From the NCBI GenBank assembly GCA_947568835.1, contig OX387607.1:6953201-7017200 (forward strand): DNA of 64,000 nucleotides. Reading direction: 5' to 3'. Below the pieces are notes generated by a model. The model had not been told where the DNA came from, did no database searches, and saw only the letters and a program-made list of their open reading frames with translations. Of this stretch, positions 11,360 through 24,509 are shown piece by piece; the stretch's first letter is position 1; every line of letters begins with the position of its first letter. A program made the position numbers and the translations under genes. This DNA is from Protonemura montana. Lineage: Eukaryota; Arthropoda; Insecta; Plecoptera; Nemouridae.

Positions 11360-13183
11360 ATGTTTTGCAGGTCTCGCCTTCTATTTCGCCGGACCAATTT
11401 CACCCGAATTTGTCGCAAATCCTTTCAGATGCCATCGCCAAGAAATGCAAGCGTTCAAAAGCTCACGACGAGAACTGCGTCGGAAGCCCTCGCCAACCTG
11501 GGTATCAACACATCGGTGCTGAACTCCCCAAGGATGCACATGCTAATGCATGCAGCCAATACTCGCATAGATCATGCTTGTGGACTCAACATAGACACGA
11601 AGTCTTCATTTCTGCGGCTGTCGAACATCATCTGCACGATTGGTCCAGTGACCAGGGAGGTTGCGATGCTCGAGAAGATGATCACCGCCGGGATGGGAAT
11701 CGCGCGGCTCAATTTCTCGCACGGTTCGCAGGACTATCACCAAACCAGCGTTGTTAACATTCGCCAAGCGGTGTTAAATCTCAACAAAAATCCAGATGCT
11801 AACATTACGGTTGCGATCGCGATTGATACAAAGGGTCCAGAAATAAGAACAGGATACTTTGAAGGTGGTCCTGGAGCCGAGATCGAGTTGACGGCTGGGG
11901 ATACGATCAAGTTGTCGGTTGATAGATTGTATGCTGATAAAGGAAGTCTGCAATTTATCTATGTTGACTATCCGCAACTTATCAAGACTGTCAAGTTCGG
12001 TCAAAAGATTTACATCGACGACGGATTGATATGTCTGACGTGCTCTCACGTAGGCTCCAATTTTCTCACGTGCACAGTGGAAAACGGAGGTATTTTGGGT
12101 GGACACAAAGGCGTTAACTTACCAAACGTTGCAGTCAACTTGCCGGCCGTTTCAGAAAAAGACATTGAAGATTTAAGATTTGCTGCCGTCAATGGCGTCG
12201 ACATTATTTTTGCTTCTTTCATCAGGCAAGCGGAATCTATCCACGAAATACGAAGCCATCTTGGACACGACGGTAAGAAAATTTTGATTATCGCTAAAAT
12301 CGAAGACAGTCAAGGAATGCAAAACATCGACGAAATCATCAAAGAAGCTGACGGAATTATGGTAGCCCGAGGTGACCTAGGGATAGAAATACCCCCCGAA
12401 AAAGTATGCGTCGCCCAGAAAACCATAATCTCGCGATGTAATAAGGCAGGCAAACCCGTGATAGTTGCCACCCAAATGTTGGAGTCGATGATATTGAAGC
12501 CCCGTCCGACTCGAGCAGAGGGCTCAGACGTAGCCAACGCTGTCTTGGATGGCGCCGACTGTCTAATGCTATCCAGCGAGACAGCCAAAGGATCTTACCC
12601 TCTCGAGTGCATACACACTATGGCGAAATTCTGTCGCGAAGCCGAAGCCGTCATTTGGCATCAACAGCAATTCAATGAACTATCTGCGAGTGTAGACATT
12701 CCGATAGCAGCAGAGCACGCCGTAGCAATCGCAACTGTAGAAGCAAGCTACAAGGTTATGGCTGCTGCTATAATCTTGATCACCAAGTCGGGAGCATCAG
12801 CGTTCCAAATCAGCAAGTATAGACCACGCTGTCCGATAATCGCTATCACAAGAGAGCAGAGGACAGCTCGACAATGTAAACTCTACCGTGGTATAATACC
12901 TCTGCACTTTAAAGCGGATATCCTCTCAGACTGGTTGAAAGACGTCGACATGAGAGTCCAGTATGGGCTAAAGTACGCGACTAGGAACGGTTTCGCCCAG
13001 GCAGGAGACCCTGTGGTCATTGTAACTGGCTGGAAGCAGGGTTCTGGATTCACGAACACTATGAGAGTGATCTACATGTCGCCTGACAGATCAAATGCTC
13101 CTGAAGTCCATGTTACCGCCCCACCCACGGGAGACGCTATGTTTCCTCTGATGACACCACGGTCACCGGAGAATAACGCTTAG
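11360..13183 (+). CDS. pyruvate kinase (diverged paralog)
   Basis: Converts phosphoenolpyruvate and ADP to pyruvate and ATP, the last step of glycolysis, in the cytosol. The 607-residue frame keeps ARLNFSHG (115-122), DTKGPEIRTG (156-165), KIED with the catalytic Lys (313-316), ARGDLGIEIP (336-345), ATQMLESM (370-377) and KPRPTRAE. The usual GETAKG is SETAKG (406-411). Typical insect enzymes are about 530 residues; the extra length is an N-terminal lead and a roughly 30-residue tail after NTMRVIYM. The coding block has no intron. The start is uncertain: CCTTTCAG directly precedes an in-frame ATG at 11,429, so translation could begin there, after an upstream untranslated exon. The missing introns and changed loop residues suggest a paralog, possibly a retrocopy, rather than the housekeeping gene. 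It faces the JHBP gene tail-to-tail across 285 bp. Confidence 0.92.
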   Translation: MFCRSRLLFRRTNFTRICRKSFQMPSPRNASVQKLTTRTASEALANLGINTSVLNSPRMHMLMHAANTRIDHACGLNIDTKSSFLRLSNIICTIGPVTREVAMLEKMITAGMGIARLNFSHGSQDYHQTSVVNIRQAVLNLNKNPDANITVAIAIDTKGPEIRTGYFEGGPGAEIELTAGDTIKLSVDRLYADKGSLQFIYVDYPQLIKTVKFGQKIYIDDGLICLTCSHVGSNFLTCTVENGGILGGHKGVNLPNVAVNLPAVSEKDIEDLRFAAVNGVDIIFASFIRQAESIHEIRSHLGHDGKKILIIAKIEDSQGMQNIDEIIKEADGIMVARGDLGIEIPPEKVCVAQKTIISRCNKAGKPVIVATQMLESMILKPRPTRAEGSDVANAVLDGADCLMLSSETAKGSYPLECIHTMAKFCREAEAVIWHQQQFNELSASVDIPIAAEHAVAIATVEASYKVMAAAIILITKSGASAFQISKYRPRCPIIAITREQRTARQCKLYRGIIPLHFKADILSDWLKDVDMRVQYGLKYATRNGFAQAGDPVVIVTGWKQGSGFTNTMRVIYMSPDRSNAPEVHVTAPPTGDAMFPLMTPRSPENNA

Positions 13184-13432
13184 GTGCAAGAACTTTTCTG
13201 CGACGAAGAGGTGGCATGCTTACCTTGCTGGTAAAAGGAATTCCAACCATTTGCTTATACAACTAGTCCGATCCTATTGAATAGGTTCATACGCTCTACT
13301 TAGTTTCATGCTGTTATAGTATATTTAACAGTGTACTGCTTATAATAACAACGATTTTGCATTATATATAGCGACGATCTGGATAAGAATTGTTTTTTAA
13401 TTTCTTTCAGTGGTTGATTTTTTTACTTAATT

Positions 13433-13438
13433 TATTTA
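13433..13438 (-). terminator. polyadenylation signal of the JHBP gene
   Basis: AATAAA on the minus strand, about 30 nt past the stop codon, implies a very short 3' untranslated region. Confidence 0.55.
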
Positions 13439-13468
13439 ACTTTGTACTTCTGAGTCTAGGTCACGTGT

Positions 13469-16400
13469 TCAGGGCAGGAAAATGTCGTTGAGTGGCACTT
13501 TGGTGAAGATGCGATTCGACATGTCCTTGAACATTTGTCCGAATGTGGCCTCCAGTGCTGGCCGCAGCTCGGGGAAGATTTCCCTCCAGTTTTCATTCAT
13601 AAACCTATTCATGGTCTCCCCTGAAAATGAAAAATCATTGAGTTAGTTTATTCTCTCAGTGTCGTTTTACAAATATTGGTGCTCTCATGATTTTACTTAT
13701 TTACCTATTTCTCAATAAAAAGGGCGGCCACTTCTAAAACATCCCCGCTAGATGTACAGGAGCGCTAACATTAGTGGACCAGAAGGATCGTTTGTCTCTA
13801 CTGCGTTTGTCAAATAAATACTCAAATTTATTATGCAAAAGCTGTCGAGACTTGCTTAAAGAGGGTTTCTTTTGCAGTTTTGACTATACCGATCTGCTAT
13901 TTAAAGCAACGAGCATAAAATCACATAAAAATGACAGTAACTGCCATGTTACAATTTGTATTGTTTTAAGTATCCGCAATATTTGTTGCAGTTTTACAAT
14001 ATTTTTCGTTTATTTATTTTAGTAGGGAATATTCATCCCGTACGATAATGCAGTAAATGAGCAATTACGAAAGTAATTACGGATCAATTAACCACAAAGT
14101 AATTGTGGTTAAAACCGAAAAGCTGCCTCAATCTACAGGTCCTCATCTGTACATCCCTACTGGTGCCAGAAACCTCACCAAGTACCATCAAAATGTACAC
14201 TAACCTAATCTTTTATCGCCATTGAAGAGGTTTTCAAATTTCACGGTGAACCTCTTGGGGTTGAGCGTTATTCTGTAGTCCGTGAGCTTCATGTACGCCT
14301 TCCCGTTGGACGTGAACGGCTCGCCTTGAAGGAAGTGCTCCACCTCCAGCTCTTCTACAGAAAGGCAAAGCAAATCCATTTGCGTAAATCGTTTACCGAA
14401 CTGGTCACTCATAGATGAAGGCCTTATTATAGCACTGGGACTATCATTGGAACCATCGCTCTAAGCTTAGACAAGCAATACTAAAAGTTCTTAATTGCCA
14501 AGTCTTTAAGAAAATTTCAATCATTCAGGGGTGTAATCCCTTAAAATGCTTAACTGTATTAGCATATACATTGACTGCAAGGATGTTTGTTAACAATTAA
14601 CGACTTCAGATCTTTTTACAGTCTCTGGGAGATAAGGTCTCCGGAAGTTACTTTTCTTTTAACAACATCTGTCCCCTAAGTGTCGGTGACTCTAAAATTT
14701 GAATGTTACGTTGAAGATTTTAACTGAACAGTGATGCACACGTTAAGTTTACGAAGAACGCGCGAGTGTTAATTCAAAACAAGAACCAACAAAAAAAATG
14801 GCCGACTCTTCCTTCGCCTATTAGCTCTAATGGGCGAATGTTGTTGGAGGCTGTATGTCAGCTGTTTTTTCGTGGTTCTTATCCTGAATAGACAGGTGGT
14901 TTGCGTGAGATGAAAACACAATAATACACCTCAAGTTTGAGTAGAAATCTATTTTTTCCAAAACGTTCCCACCACAAAAAAAAGTCCTTACCAAGCGTGA
15001 TGTCGCTCTTGCCCTTCCCGGTGACCGGCAGCACCAAGATGCGACCTCCCATCTCGTAATCCCCCTCCAACCGGAAGGCTGGGGTGATCGATTTCGTGTA
15101 CAGCTTGAACTCTTTCAGGGTCGCACTGTAAGAACATTTGGAGTCACTGCGATGTAGGAGAGTTTCTCACCACAATATCCTCGTAGTTAATACATTCGTT
15201 TGAAAACGAGATTTTAATTCAATCTTTGATTTTCTCGGTGTTAGCAATGGGTGCGGTGAAACTGTTTTCTTGTTTTAGAATTTCTACCGTGGTGATTTTT
15301 TAACACACATTATTGTATGTCTCCAAACGAAATGTGCTCGACGTGGGTTGAGATTTTGATTCGTACTACAATAATTGAAAAAAAAATAACTGCCACTTGT
15401 CCTGACAACATGTCTGTCTCAACACTTGATCAACTTTAGTACTTTTTTTTTTAGAAAAACTATTTGAACTGGGTTTTGAATGCTAAGTCTTAAAGGGCTA
15501 CTAAATTTCCCGACGTTTCGTAACATATACTAGTTACTTCTTCAGAGGTTTGAGCAGTCCTGACAATTATATGTATATGTTATATGTATATGTTATAACT
15601 AGTATATGTTACGAAACGTCGGGAAATTTAGTAGCCCTTTACTTAGCATTCAAAACCCAGTTAAAATAGTTTCTCTAAAATCTTGTGCTAAGGATAAATC
15701 AAGTAGACATGAGTCTAAAAACCATCATAACTTTAGTACTTTTTTTGAAAGTGTGCATTGGAGCAATTACCTGGACTAAAATTACATTTTTTTCAGCCAC
15801 TGGTTAAAATAATTCTAATTGCTCGAGACAAACTCAGGAAGCCTGTTTGAAATTGTTATCACTGCTGTAATATGGCATTCTTGGAAATCATCACTCGCAA
15901 AAATTAAGGTCCTAATGATGATGGCGCCATGAAAAAAAAACCTTCAATTTTGAGCAACAAGTCAAACTGACCAATAGTCCAATTTAGGTATTTAGAGGAC
16001 GTTTTTTTGTATTCTCAGCTCGAAACATAATATGTTTATGGATTCTCCTGGAAAAACTTTTGATCAAAACACTATTTGGCTTGCACTTTACCCTAATTCT
16101 ACTTTTACCAAGCAAACCATCTCGAACAGCGTGATAAAACATGTACTTTTTGTGTTCATCTTAAGAAGAACACAAGGATTACCTTGAATAAAACGATCCA
16201 GACTTAAAATGCCTCTACTTAGGGAAGAGGACATTTTCAAGCGTTTTATCGTTGCTTTTTAACTCAGAACCGTCCCTTTGACTTTTGACTAATAAGATAA
16301 CTACAAGACAATGTATTTATTTCCTACTCCCTGCTTCGATGAAAATTGAATATGCTAACAAAATCCATGCTAGTCGTGAAATGAAACTTAGTATCCCAAA

Positions 16401-18842
16401 ATCTCTGGTGTATTGGGATTACAGTTTTTAAGTGGCAAATATGTCATTGTTCGATTCGTGTTTCTTGTTAAGTGTAAACATTTGTAAACCGTCTCGACTC
16501 GAACATCTAAGCTGTTTGGCCAATTCACATACCGACCTTACCCCTTTCCATAATGTAAACATTAGACATGGAATTAAAATGCAATATAATACATTAAAAA
16601 TGAAGCCTATACAATCAATTTTGGCAGCCAAAATATTTCAGAGGACACATGAATGAACAAAGACCCATTGAGAGAATTGTTGCAGGTGAGCTTTTGGGAT
16701 AAGCTCTTTTTGTGTGCTCAGCAATGTGACTAGCGATAATAACGCTCTCTCAAGGAGAGCAACGAAAGAGTCTCCTCACGTACTTGTAATCCAAGACGGT
16801 GCTTTCGGCAATGCCGTGAATCTGCAAGTTCTTGAATTTGAGGTTGAGATTCACCGGCCCATCGCCACCGCGTAGAAGGTCCATTTCTGTCACGTCGAGA
16901 GGGTCCATCGAGAACATACCCAGCGAGGGAACGCCTGGAAAAGTATGAGATACCGTTTTAGATACTGTTCGATCTTCGTTTCATATCAGGTTTTCAGAGC
17001 AGGAGCAGGTATCTTTCAGAGAAAATAGAATTGCATTGTTAAAATTTGAAGACTCATTCAAAATCATTCAACTCTCTGCCGTTTTTTTTTTTTTTGTTTC
17101 TTAACAGGGCTTTCAGTTGCCAGGGGGATTTATTTTTGGGCTTTTTATGCTATTTTTTACCCGATTTGGTACAGTCTCATTGCTGGACGTCTTTGAAGAA
17201 TATCCCATCTAATCCACTGTGAAGGGAATGTGCTAATTTTTCCTCATAATTCTTGGCTATTGGCATTGTACTCTACTAAATTTCCCTTTCACTGAAATTT
17301 AGAATACCCACAAAGAGGCAAACGTGAGGATAAAACAAAATGATTGCTTAAGTTACTCCATATTAATTGAATTTATTATTTATTTTGTATTCATCATCTG
17401 TGATTTAAGTCACCTTAAAAGTGACTGTGAAACTACAAGACTTGGTACTCGATTTAAAATCATTACCCTTATTCTTCATTTTTCTGAGCGCATCAGGAAC
17501 TGCTTCCTTCAGACACTTATTGAATTCAGGGCTACTTTGCTTGCAACGTATCCAGGATTTAGCTGCAAGAAACAAGAGAGGAACATAGCAATTACCAGGA
17601 AACTTCAATGTCAGTACAAGTGCTTAGCATTCAATTCCAGCCAGGCTACGAACGAAGCAATAGAATACATATTTGATTAATTTATTAACATTTACGACAT
17701 TCGCGAATGTAGTTTTGTAATATGATTCTAATGGTTAGTGTAAGCTTATAAGTTGATTCACGAATGAGAAATATCTGTGAACGTAATTCCGATTGAATGT
17801 TGCACTTGAGGTATTTTCTTGTCTTGTCTTGATTATCAGGAATCGATATAAGTTGCGCAACCGTTTATGATATAGGTGTGTCATATAATAAGTATGGTTA
17901 TATCTTATTTTTAAACGTGTATCCATTATTTATTTATTATAATTGTATTCGTTTTGGCAATAATCTCTGTTCTTAGTCGAAGTTCGTTTACTCTGAGAAA
18001 AAAAAAACGCTGTTTTTTAAAAACTGGGTATACTGGATCAATGTCATTGGTGTAATTTAAAAAAATAATTGCTATAGCTTCCACAACTTCATTTTTTTCT
18101 GTTGTCTGTCTGCATTATCACGGCTCGAATTGGTAAAACAAAGTTTTGAAATTCTTGTAATCGAATAGGCATCAAGATGAAAGTTTTGGTAATGGAGCTG
18201 GGCATGACACAATGTGCTGCATAATCGCTCTTGCAGGTTGATGATTGATCGCTTGGTCGAGTCTAGCTGCCACAATTGCACTGATCAGTGAAATTCGGCG
18301 ACGTTTTATATCTTAGTGGCATGTTGGCAGCCACCTTAGATTTGCCTAATCTATCAGATGATTTTTTTCGGATTGTAAAAATCTATGTCAATAATTGGCA
18401 CATCTAGTTCACTTTTTGTCTTTTTTTATACACTCGGTTGTTTTGTCAAGATGACCAGTTCTAACTTTAAGCCTGATTGTGTACGGAGTTGGTCGATATT
18501 CAATTTACCAGAATCAATCAATTCCAATTTATGGAAAGCTTTATTTTCACTAACAAATAATCTAGTCCAATCTAAAAAAAAAATCTGTTTTGAGTCAGGT
18601 TATATCATTTAGCTTTTTGTTAACAAGGCTTCGTGTAAATATATTATAAATCCAATAACCAAAAAATTATCAAATTGAAAATTACCGACTGTTCTATTAC
18701 ATTACATATATATTATATACATAGATATTACATGCAAAAACTAAATAATATTAAAATGTGTATACTTACGAAGTGATGCCGACGAGGTAAAACTAATCAT
18801 ACAACTAAAAACTAAAACTACAAGCAGATCGTAACTATTCAT
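13469..18842 (-). CDS. takeout/JHBP-domain secreted protein
   Basis: Secreted carrier of the insect takeout/juvenile-hormone-binding superfamily, expected to bind a small hydrophobic ligand in haemolymph or extracellular fluid. Six exons join in frame with GT-AG borders: 18842-18770, 17562-17467, 16934-16784, 15125-14992, 14354-14205 and 13620-13469, giving 251 residues. Exon 1 encodes a signal peptide (MNSYDLLVVLVFSCMISF, ending SSAS). Exon 2 has the two early cysteines (SWIRCKQSSPEFNKCLK) that form the family disulfide. Exon 3 has GVPSLGMFSMDPLDV, matching the family GIPELGIxPLDPL. The last exon has NRFMNENWREIFPELRP and ends PLNDIFLP, typical of the family C terminus. The ligand and tissue cannot be told. 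Confidence 0.93.
15462..15740. repeat. long hairpin repeat, copy 2 of the dispersed family
   Basis: It lies in an intron of the JHBP gene. Arms 15492-15536 and 15596-15640 are perfect 45-nt reverse complements, extended by a gapped outer match to about 75-85 nt. The arms carry CCCGACGTTTCGTAAC and the loop starts TTCTTCAGAGG. The right flank carries GTGCTAAGGATAAATCAAG and GAGTCTAAAAACCATCAT, shared with the copies at 1.8, 44.8 and 56.1 kb. Confidence 0.75.
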
Positions 18843-18911
18843 GGTTGATAATGTGTTTCTAATTCGTATATCTTGTCGTTGATGTTGTAAGTTGTCCAAG
18901 TTTTCAAGAAC

Positions 18912-18948
18912 AACTGCGATCGCGGTGGCGAAGAGCTCCTCTTTTATT
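18912..18948 (-). promoter_or_regulatory. TATA box and initiator of the JHBP gene
   Basis: On the minus strand AATAAAAG (18948-18941) lies about 30 nt upstream of CGCAGTTG (around 18,918-18,911), an arthropod-like initiator. The ATG follows about 70 nt later. Spacing fits a core promoter; the start site is inferred. Confidence 0.45.
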
Positions 18949-21900
18949 CATCAAGGAGGAGCGAATCTCGGATCAACAGCTCCCCGTTCACACCTAGGCC
19001 AGGTACACACACTCACTCACACACACTCCACTGACCACTGACGCAGTTTTTTTCTGCTGGTTATAGTTTCCTCAGACACTTTTCATTTTAATAGTAGCCA
19101 TGCCAGTCAAGGACAACTCGTAATTATGCATCGGCTGCAATAAATGGACTACCAAAGGCTTTTTACCATTGAGTTTATAGATACAGTCAGAGACCCAGAG
19201 TTAATGTTAAGCTTTCTGCTGAGCGTACGAGCCGGAAACACGCGGCAACGATAGGTACCACACGATGGCGCTTGCGGCCGTCCTTTTTCACAAACACCTA
19301 CAATTAAATAATTACCTGTCAAAATGTAGATACGCGTAAATCAATCGTTAAGGTTAGGATTAACAACGATTAATTTAGCATAAACGAAATTAAATTTCTA
19401 AAAACCCAAAAAGATGGCTAGTAGCATAGTAGCATCGGTAGCATCCTCAATTTTGTCGGTAAATTAATCATTTGGCGGCCATTTTTGGCGAAGAAAATTG
19501 GCGCTATGGTGTCATGAGGAGAAATAATTATAAAAATGCTAACGCACAGATTGCAAAAAAAAAAAAATATATGTGTTAAAAATTACGATGAAAAGAAACA
19601 CATTTTTGTAGGGAACATTGATGTCATTTTTCCGCGAATGTTTTAATGGTAATTGTGTGCATATACCAAACGTTATTCACAGCTTGACCTTGATAGTGAA
19701 AATGACATTGGAATTATGACAAAGGTGTCTTTGCAAAGATCGTATAAAAGGACAAAGGACAAGACGATATTACGATGTGTGAATATCTATCTATGCACAC
19801 ATTGAAATTCTTGGGTGTAAAATTCCGGCTCAAAATTTTATGGTTAAGAAAAACTAAAATCAAAAGAGTTGCTTGTATCCACAGTAAAAAGCTGCGACTA
19901 CCTTCCCAGTGGCATACCTTCTCGATGACAACTTTCTGAATGTGTTACTTATTTATTGTATATCTACAAGAAAAAAAAAGATTGTTTGCATGTCTGGTAT
20001 GTTAGAACGAAATAAAAAAAAGGCACGAAAAATGCACAAATAATCTTTGGGCGAAGAATTTGTATAGAAAGTGTTTAGAAATTGCGGAAATCAAAAAAAA
20101 AATCCAGTAATAATAGAGTCGGAGAATCGATAATGCAAAGAGTAAATTGAACTTGAAAGTAAATCACAAAGCTGAGACGCAACATCCGCGTGTTTGTTCA
20201 TCGCTGTTTCGCGCAGACATTTTCCTTGTTGGCTCGCAGCTGCTTTGTGACTCCTTGCAACTGACAGTGACATTCCACATTCATTTTCATATTCATTATT
20301 CACCAATGAGTTGAAACCAGAGCCTCGCGATTACCTATAAGTTGTTGCGTTGTAGATGAGCGTAGCGTTTAGTTTAAAAGTAAAGAGCAGGGGTGGGTAG
20401 AAGATAAAAAGAGTTAAAGAAAATCGCTCGAATCATCAAAATTACATTGATACCACTGAAAATTGAGTCTGTAACAAAATCACCAACAAAAGCTTTTGAA
20501 ATTATTTGTTTTTAGAAAAACCAGACAGATCTATTTAATTTGATGGAACAACTTACAACTGTAGGACGCGGAAAATCTGTAGAAAATTCTATATGATTTT
20601 CGTAAATATTGATTTGCTAAAAAAATTATAAACCGTTGTCACTGAAACTATGTGGCGAGTTAAAACACAAAAAATAAATATTTTCGAAGCATTTTCAAAA
20701 TCTTAAGTCTTAAAAGCGCAAAAATTTTTTTTAAATTGGAAGTAAAATTGGACTAATTTTGTTTTAATCATTTCGACCTGCCGTTCATTTTCAATTGCAA
20801 AGCTGAGTTCAAAATCAATTTGCACACAATTTCCCAGCCACTATTCTATGTGCCGTGCGAGAAGATGCAATTTCAACTATGTGAATTTAGTTCACTAGCT
20901 CTTATTGCTAACCTGGCTCTAAAAGGCTTTAATTAAGTATCATCTTACATTGAATTGGAACTATGAAAATAATTAAATGTTTTGGACTGTAGTTACTAAT
21001 CTTTTAAACATCATACGAGCCGGTACTTTTCCTCCCATAATCTCAAACAACGGTTGTCCTTACAGGCCAGTCACATCCAATTCAAATCAACGCCTACATA
21101 GACACATTTCTCGTTTCTCACGGACACAATATCCCAGATGACGTACAATTTCACGCGTTTACGCGTATATATGTGACGTGATCTGCGTCACTCGTCAGGA
21201 TAACACATGGCAGCACACCGGTTCTTGGAGCATACGTGCTGTTCCCGTCGTAGAAACTCAGTGAGGACCTTGGTCAGAGCCCGTTGACACCACTTCGCTT
21301 TGCAGAGCGGTCTTTTTGCACATCCTAGGAGCGTGGAGCCACAGTTTATTAGCGAGTTACCTTGTCGTTTCTGATAATTTGGTAGTTTTAGAGGGGCGAC
21401 CAGTTGTCCACTTATGTATTTTTTTTTGATGTGATTTAATAGCATTCCTTTTTTTAAATTTCCTTACCTTTTATTGGTAACTCCACGATACCTTATACCA
21501 CAGCTTTAACCCTAAAATTTAAAGTGGCGACGGATTAGGTATTTCTTACACTGAATTGATCAAGAATATTGTATTAAATACATGGCTTCGCGATCGCAAT
21601 TGAGTTGCGTTGAAGATGAGCGTCTTCTATTTTGAACTTTTTTTTTTTTTTTTTTTCTTTGGAATGTTGTAGGTATACTTGTGCTCGTGCGTTTCTGGAT
21701 TTATTTAAATTAACTAGTAGACCCACCCGCTACGTACACAGCTGCCATGTGTAAGGTGACAGATAAGAGTGATGTGATTAAATTGAGTAATTCAAGTGAT
21801 TTGAAAGGGTCAGACGCCCTTTCCAAAGCCTCCAATAATGGGACCACAACCGTTGTGGTTTCAATTTCTATTTCCGTTGCTACGCCAAGATTTATTCCGT

Positions 21901-24509
21901 TGCCACGCTACGAATTCGATGGTGAAATGACCAAAAAGTGCATTGTTGTCGGACATTTTCCGGAAATTTTTTTGGCATTTTTCAACATTTCACCTGCAAA
22001 ACCCGATCGAATCGCGGTGAAAATGTGACAGCGCAACGTAAAACCAAAAAACGAACCGATCTAGCCCAAGCGCCGGCGTTTTTGACCAAATTTCACGATA
22101 TCCATAGAGATTTAAAGCATTGAGACATCCCAGCTAGCCCGATACAAACTATTTCGCAGCTTGTCAACGGATCAAGGCATAGGTTAATTTTGATGACAAT
22201 TTAGTAAATCTTGATTTAAAACAAAACAATCAAACTGATTCATTTTAAAAACGTAACAGATCTAGGTATAAAGGTTTCGAATGTGTCTTGCAAATTTCAT
22301 CCAAATGTGTAAAACCATTTCGTCGACATTCGATTATTTTTTTAAATCATAACCATTGACTTAATGTTTAAGTTGCATGTGATATTGAAGTTTTTTTTTC
22401 GACCTGGTAAATGCGGGTCACGACAAAACTAGTATTTCAAGCCTTTCAAAATGTCAAGTTCGTGTCCATATTCTACAAACGTCTTGAAACACAGAAGAAA
22501 ACGAAAAATAGTGCAGCAGACTGAATTTTTTCGGCATAATGTCTGTTCCTTTCGTATACCTTGTTACAAAGAGACGAAATAAAGTACCACGAACTACTTT
22601 GTACACTGTTTTTCACTCTTAAAGGGAAAGTAATCCAAGGAACAAATTAATAGTTGATCCACTTTTAAAACATCGTCAGTTAGTTTTCGCTAAGGCACGA
22701 GTACGCTGATGAGCTCGAAAAGGTAATCCTCGGAGATTGCCGGTGCGAGGTGGGAAATAATGTTTAACCTTGTCTATTGATCTAGTTCGGTGTTATACCC
22801 ACTGAAACATACAAATGTGGAGAGGATACAATTACACTAATAATACACTAATTAGGTTTGTTTCAAGCTTACATATATTATTAGATTTCTAGTCCAAACA
22901 TTTTTTTCCACGCGTTTTTTTTTTGTTTGCAAGAAAATGCTAATTTATTTGTTCATTTTGTTTTGGTCTTACGTTCGAACTGATCTAGATCACTTTCCAG
23001 TTTCCTAGCGACGTGTGAGCTTGAAACTAGAAATAAATGTCAAATCTTGTTGCGAACAGCTGACGGCGAGCAAACTCAAAGTGGACACCTTCACTCATTA
23101 CCAAATATCTCATTACTAGCCCTTCATGTCTGCTGCCTGACTGACACTAATTAAAGCAACCGCACGGGCTCTCAAGCAGTATATTTCATGTACTGTAGAG
23201 AATGTTAGCTGTGATTTTTTTTCTGGCATTATGAAAAATTAGTCGTGGGGGGGGAGACTAGTCCTGCAGGGGAAGAGAGAGAGAAAGAGCCCCCTCGTCA
23301 CCTAGAAGGCAATCAAATTTGGGAAACATGGGTTTAAGTTTTCAGCTCAGTTTTTTGTTCACTATCTCTTTACAAGATGTACAAGATTTGGTCAAACCCA
23401 TGAGCAATCGTAATTTTATTTTCACTTTAATTCGGGGGGTTGTATCGCCTCCATCTTATTTTTTAGGGGAACCCAGGGGACAAAATGCTATTTTTTATTC
23501 TTTGATTGGGATTGGTAAACACATTTATAAACTGGATAGAACTAACAAGTGGGGCTTTTCAAAATGGTTGGCTAGATTTATTGTTTCTATTTGTAATTTG
23601 AGAGTGTCAACAGATTGAAGAATTTTAAAATCTACAGCTGCTACGAAAACTCCGATTTTTTTTTCTGAAAAACACCAAAATAACTCCTTGAAGAGGCTCT
23701 TTTACAACGCATGTAACTACAAGACCAAATAATATTTTTTGATTTTGCAAAGTGTCATTCTGTTGCCAATAGTATGATGAGTTGCCTAGTTTTTGTTTCG
23801 TTGCGATTAGACAAGCGGTTTGACCGATTAGTTTTGTCCAGTAAAACTAGATATAGACCTGAGTAAGCTCCACTTCAAGAGCCTTAAAGATCCAGGGATA
23901 CTCAGACTCAATTTCTGCAACTCAATTTTGGTCGACAATTGAAGTTCAAAAAAATGTAAAAAGTAGGTACAAAAAAAATGTTTTTATTTAGTCCTAGACT
24001 GAAGCGCTAGTTACAAATTATGTGTTTCTGCCCCAGCTGCGTGCTACAACGTTGCTTTTATCGAGTCTTTTCGACGACAGGTTTGCTTTCAAACTAATAT
24101 CAGGGAAAAAACTGTATTTGCTTGAACTTAATTTTTTTCTCTTAATATTTTTTTGAAAATTACACTAACGCAACATAAAAAAAAATCCTATCACCCCAAA
24201 GACATTAAATGTGAACAAGTCTAAGAAACATGTAATATATATGTTTAAAAAGTAATTCTCCATTAAGCAATAAATACCTTGAAAACTAACATGTTTATAC
24301 CAAAGTAATATCTTTACATTAAAAGTTCATCAAAAAATAAAATCACACAAAATTATATACACAAATTACAAATAGTTAGCTATCACCTCAATGTAAAATG
24401 TAAAACACACAATCACTCTACGTAATAAATATCAAAGGCATTCCAAAGGTTATCACCCTAAATAAATTATCTGTTAATTATAAACCATAACCGCAGCATA
24501 CCTGACCAG
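18949..24509. other. gene-free intergenic region
   Basis: I find no gene I can support. Frames such as 21188-21445 (minus, Cys-containing), 21747-22028 and 23319-23618 have no recognised domain, no splice partners and ordinary non-coding composition. GTTGCGTTG with AGATGAGCGT recurs near 20,343 and 21,608, a minor dispersed word. A poly-T tract sits at about 21,640. Confidence 0.45.

Noticed and set aside
21188-21445. 85-residue Cys-containing frame on the minus strand
   Set aside because: Cysteine spacing does not match a known family and there is no signal peptide or adjacent exon.
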